Origin: Dyadobacter koreensis
Lineage (GTDB): Bacteria; Bacteroidota; Bacteroidia; Cytophagales; Spirosomataceae
Direction of reading: 5' to 3'
NCBI RefSeq assembly: GCF_900108855.1
Contig: NZ_FNXY01000008.1
Coordinates: 112,743-176,742, forward strand
DNA: 64,000 nt
Translations under genes and position numbers: made by a program
In this document: positions 34,997 to 44,092 of the stretch, piece after piece
Position numbering within the stretch: the first letter of the stretch is position 1
Layout: each line of letters begins with the position of its first letter
The notes under the pieces: model-generated
What the model was told of the DNA's origin: nothing
What the model saw: the letters and a program-made list of their open reading frames with translations, nothing else
Database searches by the model: none

Positions 34997-35040
34997 ACGC
35001 AAAGAAAGTGCAGCCTGAATCAGCTGCAACTTCTTTGCGT
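34997..35040. other. Hairpin between gldK and gldL
   Basis: An 18-base inverted repeat with two mismatches (34997-35014 and 35023-35040) in the 116-base gap between gldK and gldL. No T run follows directly on the minus strand, so it may be a partial terminator, an mRNA processing site or a stability element. Confidence 0.5.
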
Positions 35041-35048
35041 AAGATTTT

Positions 35049-36119
35049 TTAACGACGTGCACGTCCACCGGCACGGCCATTTACGTTATCCATCACACAA
35101 CGGAAGCCGATAAATGCTCTGCGTTCTGTTTCGTACTCGAATGTACGTGTACCTGTTTGTAAGAAGTATGCAACATCTTTCCATGATCCGCCTTTTACAA
35201 CTTTACGAGGCTCGTCAGGATTATCGTATCTCGGGTTCATATCCCATACAATAGCCGTTGCGTTATCGGTGAATGCATCGAGCGTCCACTCTGCAACGTT
35301 TCCGGCCATATTGTACAAACCGAAATCGTTGGGATTGTAAGCATTAGCCGGACCAGTGTAAGGATACCCGTCCGCGTCATAGTTTCCACGCTGCGGTTTG
35401 AAGTTTGCCAGGAAGCAACCTTTTGTGTTCATCGTGTATGGATTACCCCATGGATATTTTGCTACTGCACGGCCTCCACGCGCTGCCCATTCCCACTCAG
35501 CTTCACTAGGAAGACGGAAGCCAGTTGAGTTGAACATCCCTTCTTTGTTCTGAAAATCGTGATAAAGGTTTGTACGCCATTTAGCAAAGTATTGAGCGCC
35601 TAACCAACTTACACCTACAACAGGATAAGTATCAAAACCTGGATGCTGATAGTAATATTCTACAAATGGATCTCCGTTAGAATAAGCAAAATCTTTTTTC
35701 CATGCCGTAGTATCAGGATAATACTTTGTCATGATCTCTTCTTCACCCAGTACGGAAACTGAGTCTACAAGAAGGGCATTTACGAATTGACGATATTCAT
35801 TGTTTGTGATCTCGGTGTCGTCCATAAAGAAGGAACTGATAGTCACGCGTCTGTTCATGTTGTTCATAGATGAAGCAATGTCTTCATCCGCCTGTCCCAT
35901 TGTAAATGAACCCGAAGGTATCATTACCATTCCGGCAGGTGTTGTTTGTTTAAAGCCTTTACGCGCGGTCGCCGTAATTTCCCCGTTCGAAATACCGACG
36001 TCTTCTTTTCCTCCCTTGCCAAATTTATTTTTGATAAATCCGCAACTTTGCATCAGCATAAGAGCAGCTATCAAAAGCAAACTTTTGACTCCATCCCGAT
36101 AGATCACTTTAACATTCAT
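35049..36119 (-). CDS. gldK: Gliding motility / type IX secretion lipoprotein GldK
   Basis: A 356-residue lipoprotein (Cys26 in LMQSC) of the formylglycine-generating-enzyme-like (SUMF1) fold. It shows MVMIPSGSFTMGQ, the GVSWLGAQYFAKWR segment, GFRLPSEAEWEWAARGG and the C-terminal VVKGGSWKD ... FIGFRCVMD. GldK forms the outer-membrane-tethered ring with GldN in the type IX system; the FGE fold is structural there. It heads gldK-gldL-gldM-gldN. The upstream gap of about 370 bases has a candidate TATATTTG box at 36332-36339. Confidence 0.96.
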   Translation of the reverse strand: MNVKVIYRDGVKSLLLIAALMLMQSCGFIKNKFGKGGKEDVGISNGEITATARKGFKQTTPAGMVMIPSGSFTMGQADEDIASSMNNMNRRVTISSFFMDDTEITNNEYRQFVNALLVDSVSVLGEEEIMTKYYPDTTAWKKDFAYSNGDPFVEYYYQHPGFDTYPVVGVSWLGAQYFAKWRTNLYHDFQNKEGMFNSTGFRLPSEAEWEWAARGGRAVAKYPWGNPYTMNTKGCFLANFKPQRGNYDADGYPYTGPANAYNPNDFGLYNMAGNVAEWTLDAFTDNATAIVWDMNPRYDNPDEPRKVVKGGSWKDVAYFLQTGTRTFEYETERRAFIGFRCVMDNVNGRAGGRARR

Positions 36120-36492
36120 AGTGGTTTTGATATTTGAAAGAATAAATGTTAGCCTAAAAACGTCAATCGATTAATATATAGTATACTTAAAATAAAAACA
36201 AAAGTAACGGGCATTTCAAATGAATCCTACGGGAGGCAGAAATGCTTCCCTGTACATCTGAGATTACATCATTCATTTTATTCGACTTAACGTAAGAATG
36301 CCAGTTGTTGGTATAACACTCAAAAATTTTACAAATATAAATCAAAGTTTTGCAAACTGAACGACATGTGTCTGACCGTATTTTTAAAAACCTGATAAAA
36401 TAAAACCTAATTTCCAGGTCAAATTGCAATGTTTTGCTTTTTGATTGGATATTATGTTGATTGTCTGTTGCGTCTAAAACTCACTATTTTTA
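36120..36492. promoter_or_regulatory. gldK upstream region
   Basis: No gene is supported in these 373 bases. A TATATTTG box on the minus strand (36332-36339) may be the -7 element for gldK, though no TTG lies at the right spacing. A stem GGGAGGCA-GAAA-TGCTTCCC with one G-T pair lies at 36231-36250. Confidence 0.3.
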
Positions 36493-37467
36493 CTAAAATC
36501 TAAAACGAGGAGTTCTGATAATGGTTTTCTTTCCAAATTGTGGAGAAGGTAGTGCATAGGATAACATTACTTCAAAAGAAGAAGGGGATTTTACTTTATT
36601 TCCGCCGATAACCATATCATAGGCGCCAGATAATCTCAAGGATTGATCCGGCAACAGGTAAATTCCTCCCATAACGATGAAATAAGTATCCTGCTGTCTG
36701 TAAGTTGCCCCTGCCCAATATCTTTTATTAAACGTTACGGTTGCTCCACCTTCAAGGGAGACAGTGGTAATATCGGATTTAACCAAAACGATAGGTTGAA
36801 CGTCTAATAAATACCCGACTTCTATATTGACTCCCGCATTTAAATATACGGTCTTAGGCAGCGGATTTGTGGCGTTTTCAGACCCGAGCTGATATTTTGG
36901 TTCTAACAAATGATTTAAAGAAGCACCTACATAGAAGGCGTCGCTGACATAACGAGCCCCCACAGCGAAATCCGGATTTATTTCTGAAATAGTACCTGTT
37001 TGTATTAAGGGATCATCAGGATCACGGGCCCTCAATTTTCCATAGTCAAGTGACTGACGGAAAAGTCCGGCGCTTGCACCAATATGTAAATTGCCGCCCG
37101 CAAGGGGAAAATGATAAGATGCTGAAAGTTTAAAATCCTGATCGTTACGCGGACCACTCTTGTCATTCAGCGCATAAAAGCCGATACCGAAATTTTTAAT
37201 CGGCATACTGAACGAAAACATTTGGGTAGACAGTGCGCCGCCGTCGTCTTCATTTGTTGCCTGGTAGCCGGCATATTGTGATCGGTGCGTCAGGCTGAAC
37301 TTAGTTAGTCCGTCAGCACCGGCAGCGGCTGGGTTAAGGTAAAGCTGATTTAACGAAAATAAACTGAACTGAGCATCTTTTTGAGCAAATGCACCAGGAG
37401 ATATAAATAATATTATACCTACTAAACAGCCCCATTGTATGTTACGGTAGATAAACGTTAAGGTCAT
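36493..37467 (-). CDS. PorP/SprF-family type IX secretion outer membrane protein
   Basis: A 324-residue outer membrane beta-barrel with a signal peptide (cleaved near AFA-Q). It opens with the PorP/SprF signature QFSLFSLNQLYLNPAAAG, and the body alternates short strands with Gly/Tyr/Ala turns. Family members help attach or pass type IX cargo, often next to SprB-type adhesins or gld genes. Here it is upstream of gldK on the same strand, separated by 373 bases, so it is probably a separate unit of the same system. Confidence 0.95.
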   Translation of the reverse strand: MTLTFIYRNIQWGCLVGIILFISPGAFAQKDAQFSLFSLNQLYLNPAAAGADGLTKFSLTHRSQYAGYQATNEDDGGALSTQMFSFSMPIKNFGIGFYALNDKSGPRNDQDFKLSASYHFPLAGGNLHIGASAGLFRQSLDYGKLRARDPDDPLIQTGTISEINPDFAVGARYVSDAFYVGASLNHLLEPKYQLGSENATNPLPKTVYLNAGVNIEVGYLLDVQPIVLVKSDITTVSLEGGATVTFNKRYWAGATYRQQDTYFIVMGGIYLLPDQSLRLSGAYDMVIGGNKVKSPSSFEVMLSYALPSPQFGKKTIIRTPRFRF

Positions 37468-37549
37468 GCGTATAGATTTTGTTTATAAGAACACTTGAGT
37501 GCTTCAGAGGTTTATTTCAATAACGCATATTCAGGAAAAAAATTGACAT

Positions 37550-37585
37550 AATAATAAAAAAGGCCGGGAAATTTTCCCGGCCTTT
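37550..37585 (-). terminator. Terminator after hemD
   Basis: A 13-base stem (AAAGGCCGGGAAA at 37559-37571 with TTTCCCGGCCTTT at 37573-37585). On the minus strand it is followed by a long T-rich tail (complement of 37545-37560). Confidence 0.9.
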
Positions 37586-37602
37586 CTACTACGTAAAATA
37601 TG

Positions 37603-38385
37603 TTATATATTATTGGCTTTACGAATATATAATTCCAAAGCACCAGTCATTGACGGAGCGTTTGGTAAAGGTGCTTGAATATCAAGAATTAAACCTGCAT
37701 CCTCAACGGCCTTTGCAGTTGTTGGGCCAAAAGCAGCAATGCGTGTAACATTCTGTTTGAAATCCGGGAAATTGTCGAACAAAGACTTTATTCCTGACGG
37801 ACTAAAGAATGCAATGATATCATAATAGACGTCTTCCAGATCAGAAAGATCGGATGAAACGGTCTGATACATAGTGGCTTCGGTGAATTGAAACTCTTCT
37901 GTATCTGCAAACTCAGGAATTTCATTTTTACGCACGTCTGAGCATGGATACAAGAATTTTTCCTTCTTGTGTTTACGGATGAGCTCAATCAGCTCTACCG
38001 CTGTCTTGGTACCTGCAAAAATCTTGCGTTTCCTGATTACGATATACTTCTGCAGATAGTTCGCTGTCTGTTCTGATATACAGAAATATTTCATGGTAGC
38101 AGGAACCTCCACGCGCCCTTCGGCGCAGATCCTGAAGAAATGGTCAATAGCATTACGACTGGTGAAAATCACTGCCGTGTGATCCAGGATATTAATCTTT
38201 TGTTTACGAAACTCCTTATAAGAGATTCCGTCTATCTGGATAAATGGCCGAAAATCCACTTTGATACCATACTTCTTAGCTATTTCAAAATAAGGGGAAT
38301 TTTCGTCGGCCGGCCTTGATTGGCTTACCAGAATGCTGGTAACCTTTTTGAGCCGATCCTGATCAAATTTGATGGTCTCACTCAT
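37603..38385 (-). CDS. hemD: Uroporphyrinogen-III synthase
   Basis: A 260-residue protein with the two-lobed HemD fold. Diagnostic segments are TAVIFTSRNAIDHFF, KYFCISEQTANYL, FLYPCSDVRKNEIPE, IIAFFSPSGIKSLF and AAFGPTTAKAVEDAGL. It closes the linear tetrapyrrole with inversion of ring D, on the way to heme and siroheme. It follows a DUF4271 gene by 42 bases and is the last gene before a terminator. The protein carries an N-terminal extension relative to E. coli HemD. Confidence 0.9.
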   Translation of the reverse strand: MSETIKFDQDRLKKVTSILVSQSRPADENSPYFEIAKKYGIKVDFRPFIQIDGISYKEFRKQKINILDHTAVIFTSRNAIDHFFRICAEGRVEVPATMKYFCISEQTANYLQKYIVIRKRKIFAGTKTAVELIELIRKHKKEKFLYPCSDVRKNEIPEFADTEEFQFTEATMYQTVSSDLSDLEDVYYDIIAFFSPSGIKSLFDNFPDFKQNVTRIAAFGPTTAKAVEDAGLILDIQAPLPNAPSMTGALELYIRKANNI

Positions 38386-38427
38386 GTATAATTCTCATTA
38401 GTTTAATTTCAAAATGATCCCTGAAAC

Positions 38428-39609
38428 TTACATAGCGAACTTTATGCCGATAATCAACGGGATTATTTCGATGACGCAAAGGTACGAAAATAAATAGAGA
38501 TTAATAAATGAAGTTGGAGGCTTGCTTACGATATACAGCGTAATGAACCGAATTCCATAAAAAATCAGGAAGGGGAACATGATGTATGGACGGAGTGGAA
38601 TAAGCCATCTGGCATTGTCTATGCTTAGCATAAAAACAAGAAGAAACAATGCAATATAAAAGTAGTATGAGGATTGTATTATTTTTAGGAACAGTGTGTC
38701 AACAAGTTTATCGAGATTTAGCATTTGTCCCACCAAAACCATAAAAATAAACTTGCCGTAAGTCAGTAAAAAAAAGATTAGGGAAAGCATTAAAAAATCT
38801 ATCAGATACTGAATTGTGTTGGTTTCTTCTGATAAAATTGTGGAGACAGAGAATAGATTTACTTTGTTGTGCGAAAAAAACATTAGTACAAAACCCATCA
38901 GCATTGAGACTGTAATGACAAGAAATATGACATTATTGCTGTATGGTTTATTCAATTTCGAGAGCTGCTCTCTCGGGTCATTATTGAAAAATTCCAGCGG
39001 GTTGATCACACGTGAGAAAGCCATTGGATTCAGGTTGAAAATCCAAACATTCAGGATAAGAATGATCAGCATTGCCAGAATAGAAAAATTACTAAAAGGC
39101 GAAAAATTTATTGGCTTTATATTGATAAGTGTTGAAGCAGTCTTTTCAAGCGAGCCGACATAATCCTGTTGTTTTTTATTACATATCAGTACGCTTTTAT
39201 CTTCAATACCTGCGTTGCCATAAACCGAGAGTAACAATTCTTCCTTTTTATAGATACGGAAAAGGCTGTCGATATTCAATTCGAGCCATTCGTCTTTAAG
39301 CAGTTTTTTCTGTAAAGCACCTTCCAGGAACAAGTAACTTTCATTCTCTGCCTTTACTAATAAAAAATACCGGCGATTCTTTAAGAGATCGACATACAAA
39401 CTGACGGATCGTGTGCCTTCATTAATGCCTTTGGAAAATGGCACATAATTCTTGTACTGGTTACTGTAAACGAGCCAGTCATTCTGATAATCATAAACAG
39501 GGAAAAACTGCTCAGGTGGCAAAGCCTTCTCGGCTCCCCTGGCAGCGGTGCCGGCGAAAAGCAATGCCGTAATGACGACAAGGAAAAGCAGTGAATGAAT
39601 TGACTTCAT
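38428..39609 (-). CDS. DUF4271-containing membrane protein
   Basis: A 393-residue protein with a signal peptide (about 1-25), a periplasmic beta-rich part (about 30-165) and then a block of six or more membrane helices that correspond to DUF4271. The function of the domain is not known. The position next to hemD recurs in Bacteroidota. It lies 63 bases after sucD on the same strand and 42 bases before hemD, so a three-gene unit is likely. Confidence 0.8.
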   Translation of the reverse strand: MKSIHSLLFLVVITALLFAGTAARGAEKALPPEQFFPVYDYQNDWLVYSNQYKNYVPFSKGINEGTRSVSLYVDLLKNRRYFLLVKAENESYLFLEGALQKKLLKDEWLELNIDSLFRIYKKEELLLSVYGNAGIEDKSVLICNKKQQDYVGSLEKTASTLINIKPINFSPFSNFSILAMLIILILNVWIFNLNPMAFSRVINPLEFFNNDPREQLSKLNKPYSNNVIFLVITVSMLMGFVLMFFSHNKVNLFSVSTILSEETNTIQYLIDFLMLSLIFFLLTYGKFIFMVLVGQMLNLDKLVDTLFLKIIQSSYYFYIALFLLVFMLSIDNARWLIPLRPYIMFPFLIFYGIRFITLYIVSKPPTSFINLYLFSYLCVIEIIPLIIGIKFAM

Positions 39610-39672
39610 TGCTACAAGAAAGGGCGGGGTTTCCCCAGCCCTTTCATAAAATATTATATTGTGATACTGTTA

Positions 39673-40551
39673 TTATTTTCTTCCCAAAGCCAAAAGCATA
39701 GTTTCACCGATCAGGGCAGGTGATTCTGCAACAAAGATACCGGATTCTTCCATGATACGTATTTTGGCCTCGGCAGTATCGTCAGCTCCACCGATGATCG
39801 CACCAGCGTGGCCCATACGACGTCCTTTCGGAGCAGTTTTACCAGCAATAAATCCTACAACAGGTTTTAGGTTGCCAGTCGATTTGATATAATTTGCAGC
39901 ATCAGCTTCCATGCTTCCGCCGATTTCACCGATCATGACAATAGCCTCTGTTTCAGGGTCATTCATAAGTAATTCAACAGCTTCCTTGGTAGTAGTTCCA
40001 ATAATCGGATCACCACCGATACCGATTGCTGTTGTTTGTCCAAGGCCGGCACGTGTAAGCTGATCAACGGCTTCATAAGTCAATGTTCCGGATTTTGAAA
40101 CAATACCGACAGTTCCTTTTTTGAAGATAAAGCCTGGCATGATACCCACTTTACATTCCTCAGCAGTGATAATACCCGGACAGTTAGGACCAATCAGACG
40201 GACATTTTTACCCTGGATATACTGTTTCGCCTGCATCATATCCTTCGTAGGAATACCTTCAGTTATACAAACGATTACGCCAATACCTGCGTCAGCAGCT
40301 TCCATAATAGCATCAGCGGCAAAAGCCGGCGGCACGAAAATGATTGCTACGTCAGCGCCTGTAGAACGAACAGACTGTTCTACTGTATTGAACACAGGTC
40401 TGTCAAGGTGGAAAAGTCCTCCTTTGCCTGGCGTTACACCGCCGACTACATTAGTTCCGTACTCGATCATTTGCTGGGCATGAAAAGAACCCTCAGAACC
40501 CGTAAATCCCTGAACTATAATCTTAGAATTTTTATTAACTAAAACGCTCAT
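39673..40551 (-). CDS. sucD: Succinate-CoA ligase, alpha subunit
   Basis: A 292-residue protein. It has the CoA-binding Rossmann segment ([15 protein letters not shown]), IGPNCPG, and the phosphohistidine site in [13 protein letters not shown]. It forms succinyl-CoA synthetase of the TCA cycle with the beta subunit, which is not in this window. It begins a minus-strand run with the DUF4271 gene and hemD and is divergent from the membrane protein at 40655. Confidence 0.96.
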   Translation of the reverse strand: MSVLVNKNSKIIVQGFTGSEGSFHAQQMIEYGTNVVGGVTPGKGGLFHLDRPVFNTVEQSVRSTGADVAIIFVPPAFAADAIMEAADAGIGVIVCITEGIPTKDMMQAKQYIQGKNVRLIGPNCPGIITAEECKVGIMPGFIFKKGTVGIVSKSGTLTYEAVDQLTRAGLGQTTAIGIGGDPIIGTTTKEAVELLMNDPETEAIVMIGEIGGSMEADAANYIKSTGNLKPVVGFIAGKTAPKGRRMGHAGAIIGGADDTAEAKIRIMEESGIFVAESPALIGETMLLALGRK

Positions 40552-40654
40552 GTTGGTAAATCAGTTTTTTTGGTAAAAGTAGCTCGAAAAGGACGAAGTA
40601 GCAAAATGAAACTATAATTTGTAAATTGCTTTATCGATAATATTAAAATCGCCC

Positions 40655-41257
40655 ATGAATATACTGACGAATTCCCATATCTTTTCGAACCTTGTCTTAA
40701 GTACAGCAGCCGCCTTTGTTTTTTTGAAATATTTTAAGTCGCAGTCTTTAAACAGCAGGTTATTATGGGGCATTTTTTTATTAAGTATATCGATTAATGC
40801 AGGTGTGGAATTGATTGTATTTGCGGGCTGGGAAAAGTTGGAATTCCTGCATTCTGTAACGCAATCAGCTGAAATGACATTAGGTGCTGTCTGCCTTGTC
40901 GTTGCTTCGTACAGTTTGATTATGAGATATCCGATTAGCAATCTGGTGTTGGTTTCCACTATTTCGATTGGCCTGCTTCTTTTTGCCAGTATTCTTTTTT
41001 ACAAAGTGGAGTATGTAGCGATGATTATCCAGCCCTTTTGTATTATCGTAACCTTGTGTACTTCCTGCCTTGGACTTGCATATCGATACAAGAGCGCTTT
41101 ATGGGTCGTTTTTGCAATGACGCTTCTGGCAGTTGCCGCTAAGGCACAGAACATTCCGCTCCCTATGCACCCGCTTGATCTCAATCATTATATCGTCGTT
41201 CTATCCCTCATATGTGTCGGGAAAGCAGTTAAAGACCAGTACAAAATCCTTTTCTGA
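40655..41257 (+). CDS. Polytopic membrane protein of unknown function
   Basis: A 200-residue protein with about six membrane helices and few charged residues except at its ends. I recognise no family. Polar residues within helices are limited to an Asn-Ala-Gly-Val-Glu run near residue 50 and a His near 66. It starts 104 bases from the divergent sucD gene and ends 103 bases before azurin. It might share a transcript with azurin, but the azurin gene has a possible promoter of its own. Confidence 0.65.
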   Translation: MNILTNSHIFSNLVLSTAAAFVFLKYFKSQSLNSRLLWGIFLLSISINAGVELIVFAGWEKLEFLHSVTQSAEMTLGAVCLVVASYSLIMRYPISNLVLVSTISIGLLLFASILFYKVEYVAMIIQPFCIIVTLCTSCLGLAYRYKSALWVVFAMTLLAVAAKAQNIPLPMHPLDLNHYIVVLSLICVGKAVKDQYKILF

Positions 41258-41286
41258 CATTTTATATTCAAACAATTGTTAATGGA

Positions 41287-41317
41287 TTGTTTTTTTATTG
41301 TTCCATATACTAACTTG
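41287..41317 (+). promoter_or_regulatory. Candidate azurin promoter
   Basis: TTG at 41287-41289, 21 bases, then TAACTTG at 41311-41317, one base short of TAnnTTTG. It lies 43 bases before the azurin ATG. Confidence 0.3.
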
Positions 41318-41359
41318 CGCCAGTTAATTTTCAACAATAAAGTTTATCCATATCCTAAT

Positions 41360-41854
41360 ATGAAAATGATTAAGTCCAGCGTATTGCTTCTTGCCGCAGT
41401 TATGGCTTTTGGAGCCGTTTCTGTCAGCCCGTTACAGGCAAAATCACTTGGTACTTCGGAAGTACGCGATGTTAAGCAGGCAAAAGCTATCGTTATTAAA
41501 GGTAGCGATGCTATGCAGTTTGATGTGAAGGAAATTAAAGTTAAAGCAGGACAAAAAGTTAAACTTACTCTGACGCACTCTGGTAAACTTGCCAAAGCTG
41601 CTATGGGACACAATTTCGTATTGCTAAAAACAGGAACTGATATTGCTGCATTTGCTTCAAAAGCTGCTGCTGCAAGAGAAACTGAATATATTCCTAAGTC
41701 GGAAGAAGCCAGCATCATCGCTCACACTAAATTAGTTGGCGGCGGCGAAAGCGATACAATTGAATTTACTGCTCCTAAAAAAGGAACATATACTTATATC
41801 TGCAGCTTCCCAGGTCACTATGCGTTGATGAAAGGAACTTTCATCGTAGAATAG
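41360..41854 (+). CDS. Azurin (type 1 blue copper protein)
   Basis: A 164-residue exported protein (signal about 1-27, cleaved near LQA-K). The cupredoxin ligands are His84 in MGHNFVLL, then Cys148, His153 and Met157 in CSFPGHYALM, the type 1 copper set. The azurin-specific segment with the AFASKAAAARETEYIP helical flap is also present. It carries electrons in the periplasm, probably to or from membrane oxidases. The ATG at 41360 is used because it starts the signal peptide; an earlier in-frame start at 41276 adds unrelated residues. It ends at a terminator. Confidence 0.95.
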   Translation: MKMIKSSVLLLAAVMAFGAVSVSPLQAKSLGTSEVRDVKQAKAIVIKGSDAMQFDVKEIKVKAGQKVKLTLTHSGKLAKAAMGHNFVLLKTGTDIAAFASKAAAARETEYIPKSEEASIIAHTKLVGGGESDTIEFTAPKKGTYTYICSFPGHYALMKGTFIVE

Positions 41855-41872
41855 TCCTTACAATATTATCGT

Positions 41873-41914
41873 AAAAAAACGAGGCCCGGTAACTTCCGGA
41901 CCTCGTTTTTTTTT
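41873..41914. terminator. Terminator between azurin and the TlpA-like gene
   Basis: An A-rich left arm with ACGAGG and CCGG pairs with CCGG and CCTCGT on the right, followed by a run of eight or nine Ts. It serves both convergent genes. Confidence 0.88.
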
Positions 41915-41932
41915 GTATTGCAACGGCTTCTT

Positions 41933-42478
41933 TTAAATGTCGGCCAGTTGTTTTTCAATCAGGTCGATTACCTCCGGGCGATCCCATTGTGAAGCTCCGA
42001 TTTCCTGTGCAAGAACTTTTCCATTGTAGATAATATAAGTTCTTGGAATGGCGTTTCCATCCAATGCTGCCGGATATGTACCGGCGTATTGGTAAAACGG
42101 AAGCTCATACCCTTTGCGCGCAATGAACGGATTTACAGTCTCTGCATCTTCATCTGAAACGATGTAAAAGGCAATCTTTTCGTTGTTTTTATATTGATTG
42201 AATAATCTCTGAATTCCAGGCATTTCCATATTACATGGTCCGCACCAGGTTGCCCAGACATTCAGGAATACCAGTTTGTTTTTATCCATCGAGACCGGAT
42301 TTCCTTTCAGGTCAGCCAGCGATGAAAGGTATACTGAAGTATTGTCCTGTTCGTCCTTGACGGCATTTCCCGTCTCTGACGGCAACTCGTCCTTGGGAGC
42401 AAACAGGGCAAAGTAAATAGCAATAAATGCAAGTATCGACAACCCGAAAATTAATAGTTTTTTTGGCGTACTACCCAT
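41933..42478 (-). CDS. TlpA-like membrane-anchored thioredoxin
   Basis: A 181-residue protein with one N-terminal membrane anchor (about 7-27) and a periplasmic thioredoxin domain. The redox site is WCGPC (C79, C82) and the cis-Pro is in GNAIPRTYII. Such proteins reduce disulfides of cytochrome c or copper-site assembly proteins. It faces azurin across a shared terminator. Work on copper or heme protein maturation would fit, but only position supports it. Confidence 0.9.
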   Translation of the reverse strand: MGSTPKKLLIFGLSILAFIAIYFALFAPKDELPSETGNAVKDEQDNTSVYLSSLADLKGNPVSMDKNKLVFLNVWATWCGPCNMEMPGIQRLFNQYKNNEKIAFYIVSDEDAETVNPFIARKGYELPFYQYAGTYPAALDGNAIPRTYIIYNGKVLAQEIGASQWDRPEVIDLIEKQLADI

Positions 42479-42679
42479 GGTGAATGGTGGTAATGGTTTA
42501 AAATAGCGAGCGTTAGAAAAAATTCTATTTGTAAAAGTAAGAATATTATAACAGATACTAATTCTACATTAACCTGTCTAAAAAATACTGTGCCCATTTG
42601 TGGTGCTCAGTCGGAATTTGAATACTTTTATGCGATTAATGATTAAATCAAATCCTTCGTATTGAAAAACTATACATTC

Positions 42680-44026
42680 ATGAACCTTAGACTTTTATCT
42701 ATTCCATTTTTAATTGCGATTTTATTCTTACCCCTTTTCAGTTTTGGACAACGCTCAGCTGCGGAATATTTTGAAGAAGGTAACACAAAAGCCAGGGCCA
42801 GTGATTTTGCAGGTGCCTTGCAGGCCTACAGTGTAGTGATCTCGATTAACGCTGATCACGCTCCCAGTTTTTTCAATCGCGGACTTGCCAAGGCAAACTT
42901 AAAAGATCATCGCGGAGCCATTCTGGATTATGACCGTGCCATTGAAATTAATCCCAAAGAGGCACTCTATTACCAGAGCAGAGGCGTCAGCAAGAGTATG
43001 CAAGAAGACTACCGCGCGGCAATTCAGGATTACACGCGCGGAATAGAGCTAAATCCGGATGATTCAAAATCTTATTATAACAGGGGCGTAAGTTATGCCA
43101 AACTTGACAACCACCGCAGCGCCATGGCAGATCTGGACAAAGCTCTGGTATTGGATCCCAGTGATGTGGCGGCCTATTATGCACGCGGAAACTGTAAACA
43201 ACATTTACACGAATATGCGGGAAGCCTTTCAGATTTTTCAAAAGTAATTGAAATGAGTCCTAAACGTGCCGGTGCGTATGCAGGGCGGGGGTCAGCAAAA
43301 ATCGAGTTGAATGATTTTCAGGGAGCTGCCGCAGATTTTACTAGAGCGATAGAACTGAGCCCGAACGAAGCTGCTTATTACGACAAACGAGGTTTTGCGA
43401 AAAATAAAATAGAAGATTATAAAGGTGCGATATCTGATTATGATAAAACACTGCAATTGGAACCTGAAAATTATCAGGCATACTATGGAAGAGGTTTTTC
43501 TAAGAATAAATTGAATGACCAAAAAGGGGCAATTCTGGATTTGACAAAAGCGATTGAACTAAAAAATACTTATGTGGCAGATCCGAAGAAAATCCAGTAT
43601 GCCGGTCCTATCAATAAAACAATTCTTGATGAATTAAGAAATCAGGTGAAAGAACACGTTAAAATTGATGACCTCACCACAGAAAGGGCAGAGGCATATT
43701 TTATACGGGGAATCAGTAAGTCGAAAAGTGGTGACAGCCGAGGTGCGCTATTGGATATCAGTACAGCGGTCGAATTAAATCCAACCTATGCGGATGCCTA
43801 TTTTTCACGCGGACTTATCAAATCGTCGATCGGAGATCAAATGGGGGCAGTGCTGGATTTCAGCAGTTCTATTAAATTAAAAACAAACTTTCCGGAAGCT
43901 TTTTATCTAAGAGGAATTATCAAACACAGTCTCGGAGAAGTAAATGAAGGCTGTCTTGATCTGAGCAAATCAGGAGAACTAGGGTATATGCCCTCGTACA
44001 AAGTGATCAGTACCTATTGCAATTAA
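42680..44026 (+). CDS. Exported TPR-repeat protein
   Basis: A 448-residue protein with a signal peptide (about 1-23, cleaved near SFG-Q) followed by about ten tetratricopeptide repeats. Each has the pattern A-x-x-x-Y-x-x-x-I-x-L-x-P-x-x-x-x-A-Y-Y-x-R-G, with strongly repeated YYNRG and YYxRG starts. It is likely a periplasmic or cell-surface protein-binding scaffold. The ATG at 42680 is taken over a TTG six codons earlier. It ends at a terminator shared with the superoxide dismutase gene. Confidence 0.88.
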   Translation: MNLRLLSIPFLIAILFLPLFSFGQRSAAEYFEEGNTKARASDFAGALQAYSVVISINADHAPSFFNRGLAKANLKDHRGAILDYDRAIEINPKEALYYQSRGVSKSMQEDYRAAIQDYTRGIELNPDDSKSYYNRGVSYAKLDNHRSAMADLDKALVLDPSDVAAYYARGNCKQHLHEYAGSLSDFSKVIEMSPKRAGAYAGRGSAKIELNDFQGAAADFTRAIELSPNEAAYYDKRGFAKNKIEDYKGAISDYDKTLQLEPENYQAYYGRGFSKNKLNDQKGAILDLTKAIELKNTYVADPKKIQYAGPINKTILDELRNQVKEHVKIDDLTTERAEAYFIRGISKSKSGDSRGALLDISTAVELNPTYADAYFSRGLIKSSIGDQMGAVLDFSSSIKLKTNFPEAFYLRGIIKHSLGEVNEGCLDLSKSGELGYMPSYKVISTYCN

Positions 44027-44044
44027 GGACTGAGGATAAATACA

Positions 44045-44084
44045 AAGGGTTGAGAATAGAAAAATGTCTTTATTCTCAACCCTT
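44045..44084. terminator. Terminator between the TPR gene and sod
   Basis: A 14-base stem (AAGGGTTGAGAATA at 44045-44058 with TATTCTCAACCCTT at 44071-44084). Confidence 0.85.
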
Positions 44085-44092
44085 GATTTATA

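Noticed and set aside
36187-36429. An 80-residue minus-strand reading frame upstream of gldK
   Set aside because: It is rich in Cys, Ile and Arg in no domain-like order, has no promoter or ribosome site of note, and lies in the gldK control region. It looks like a chance frame.
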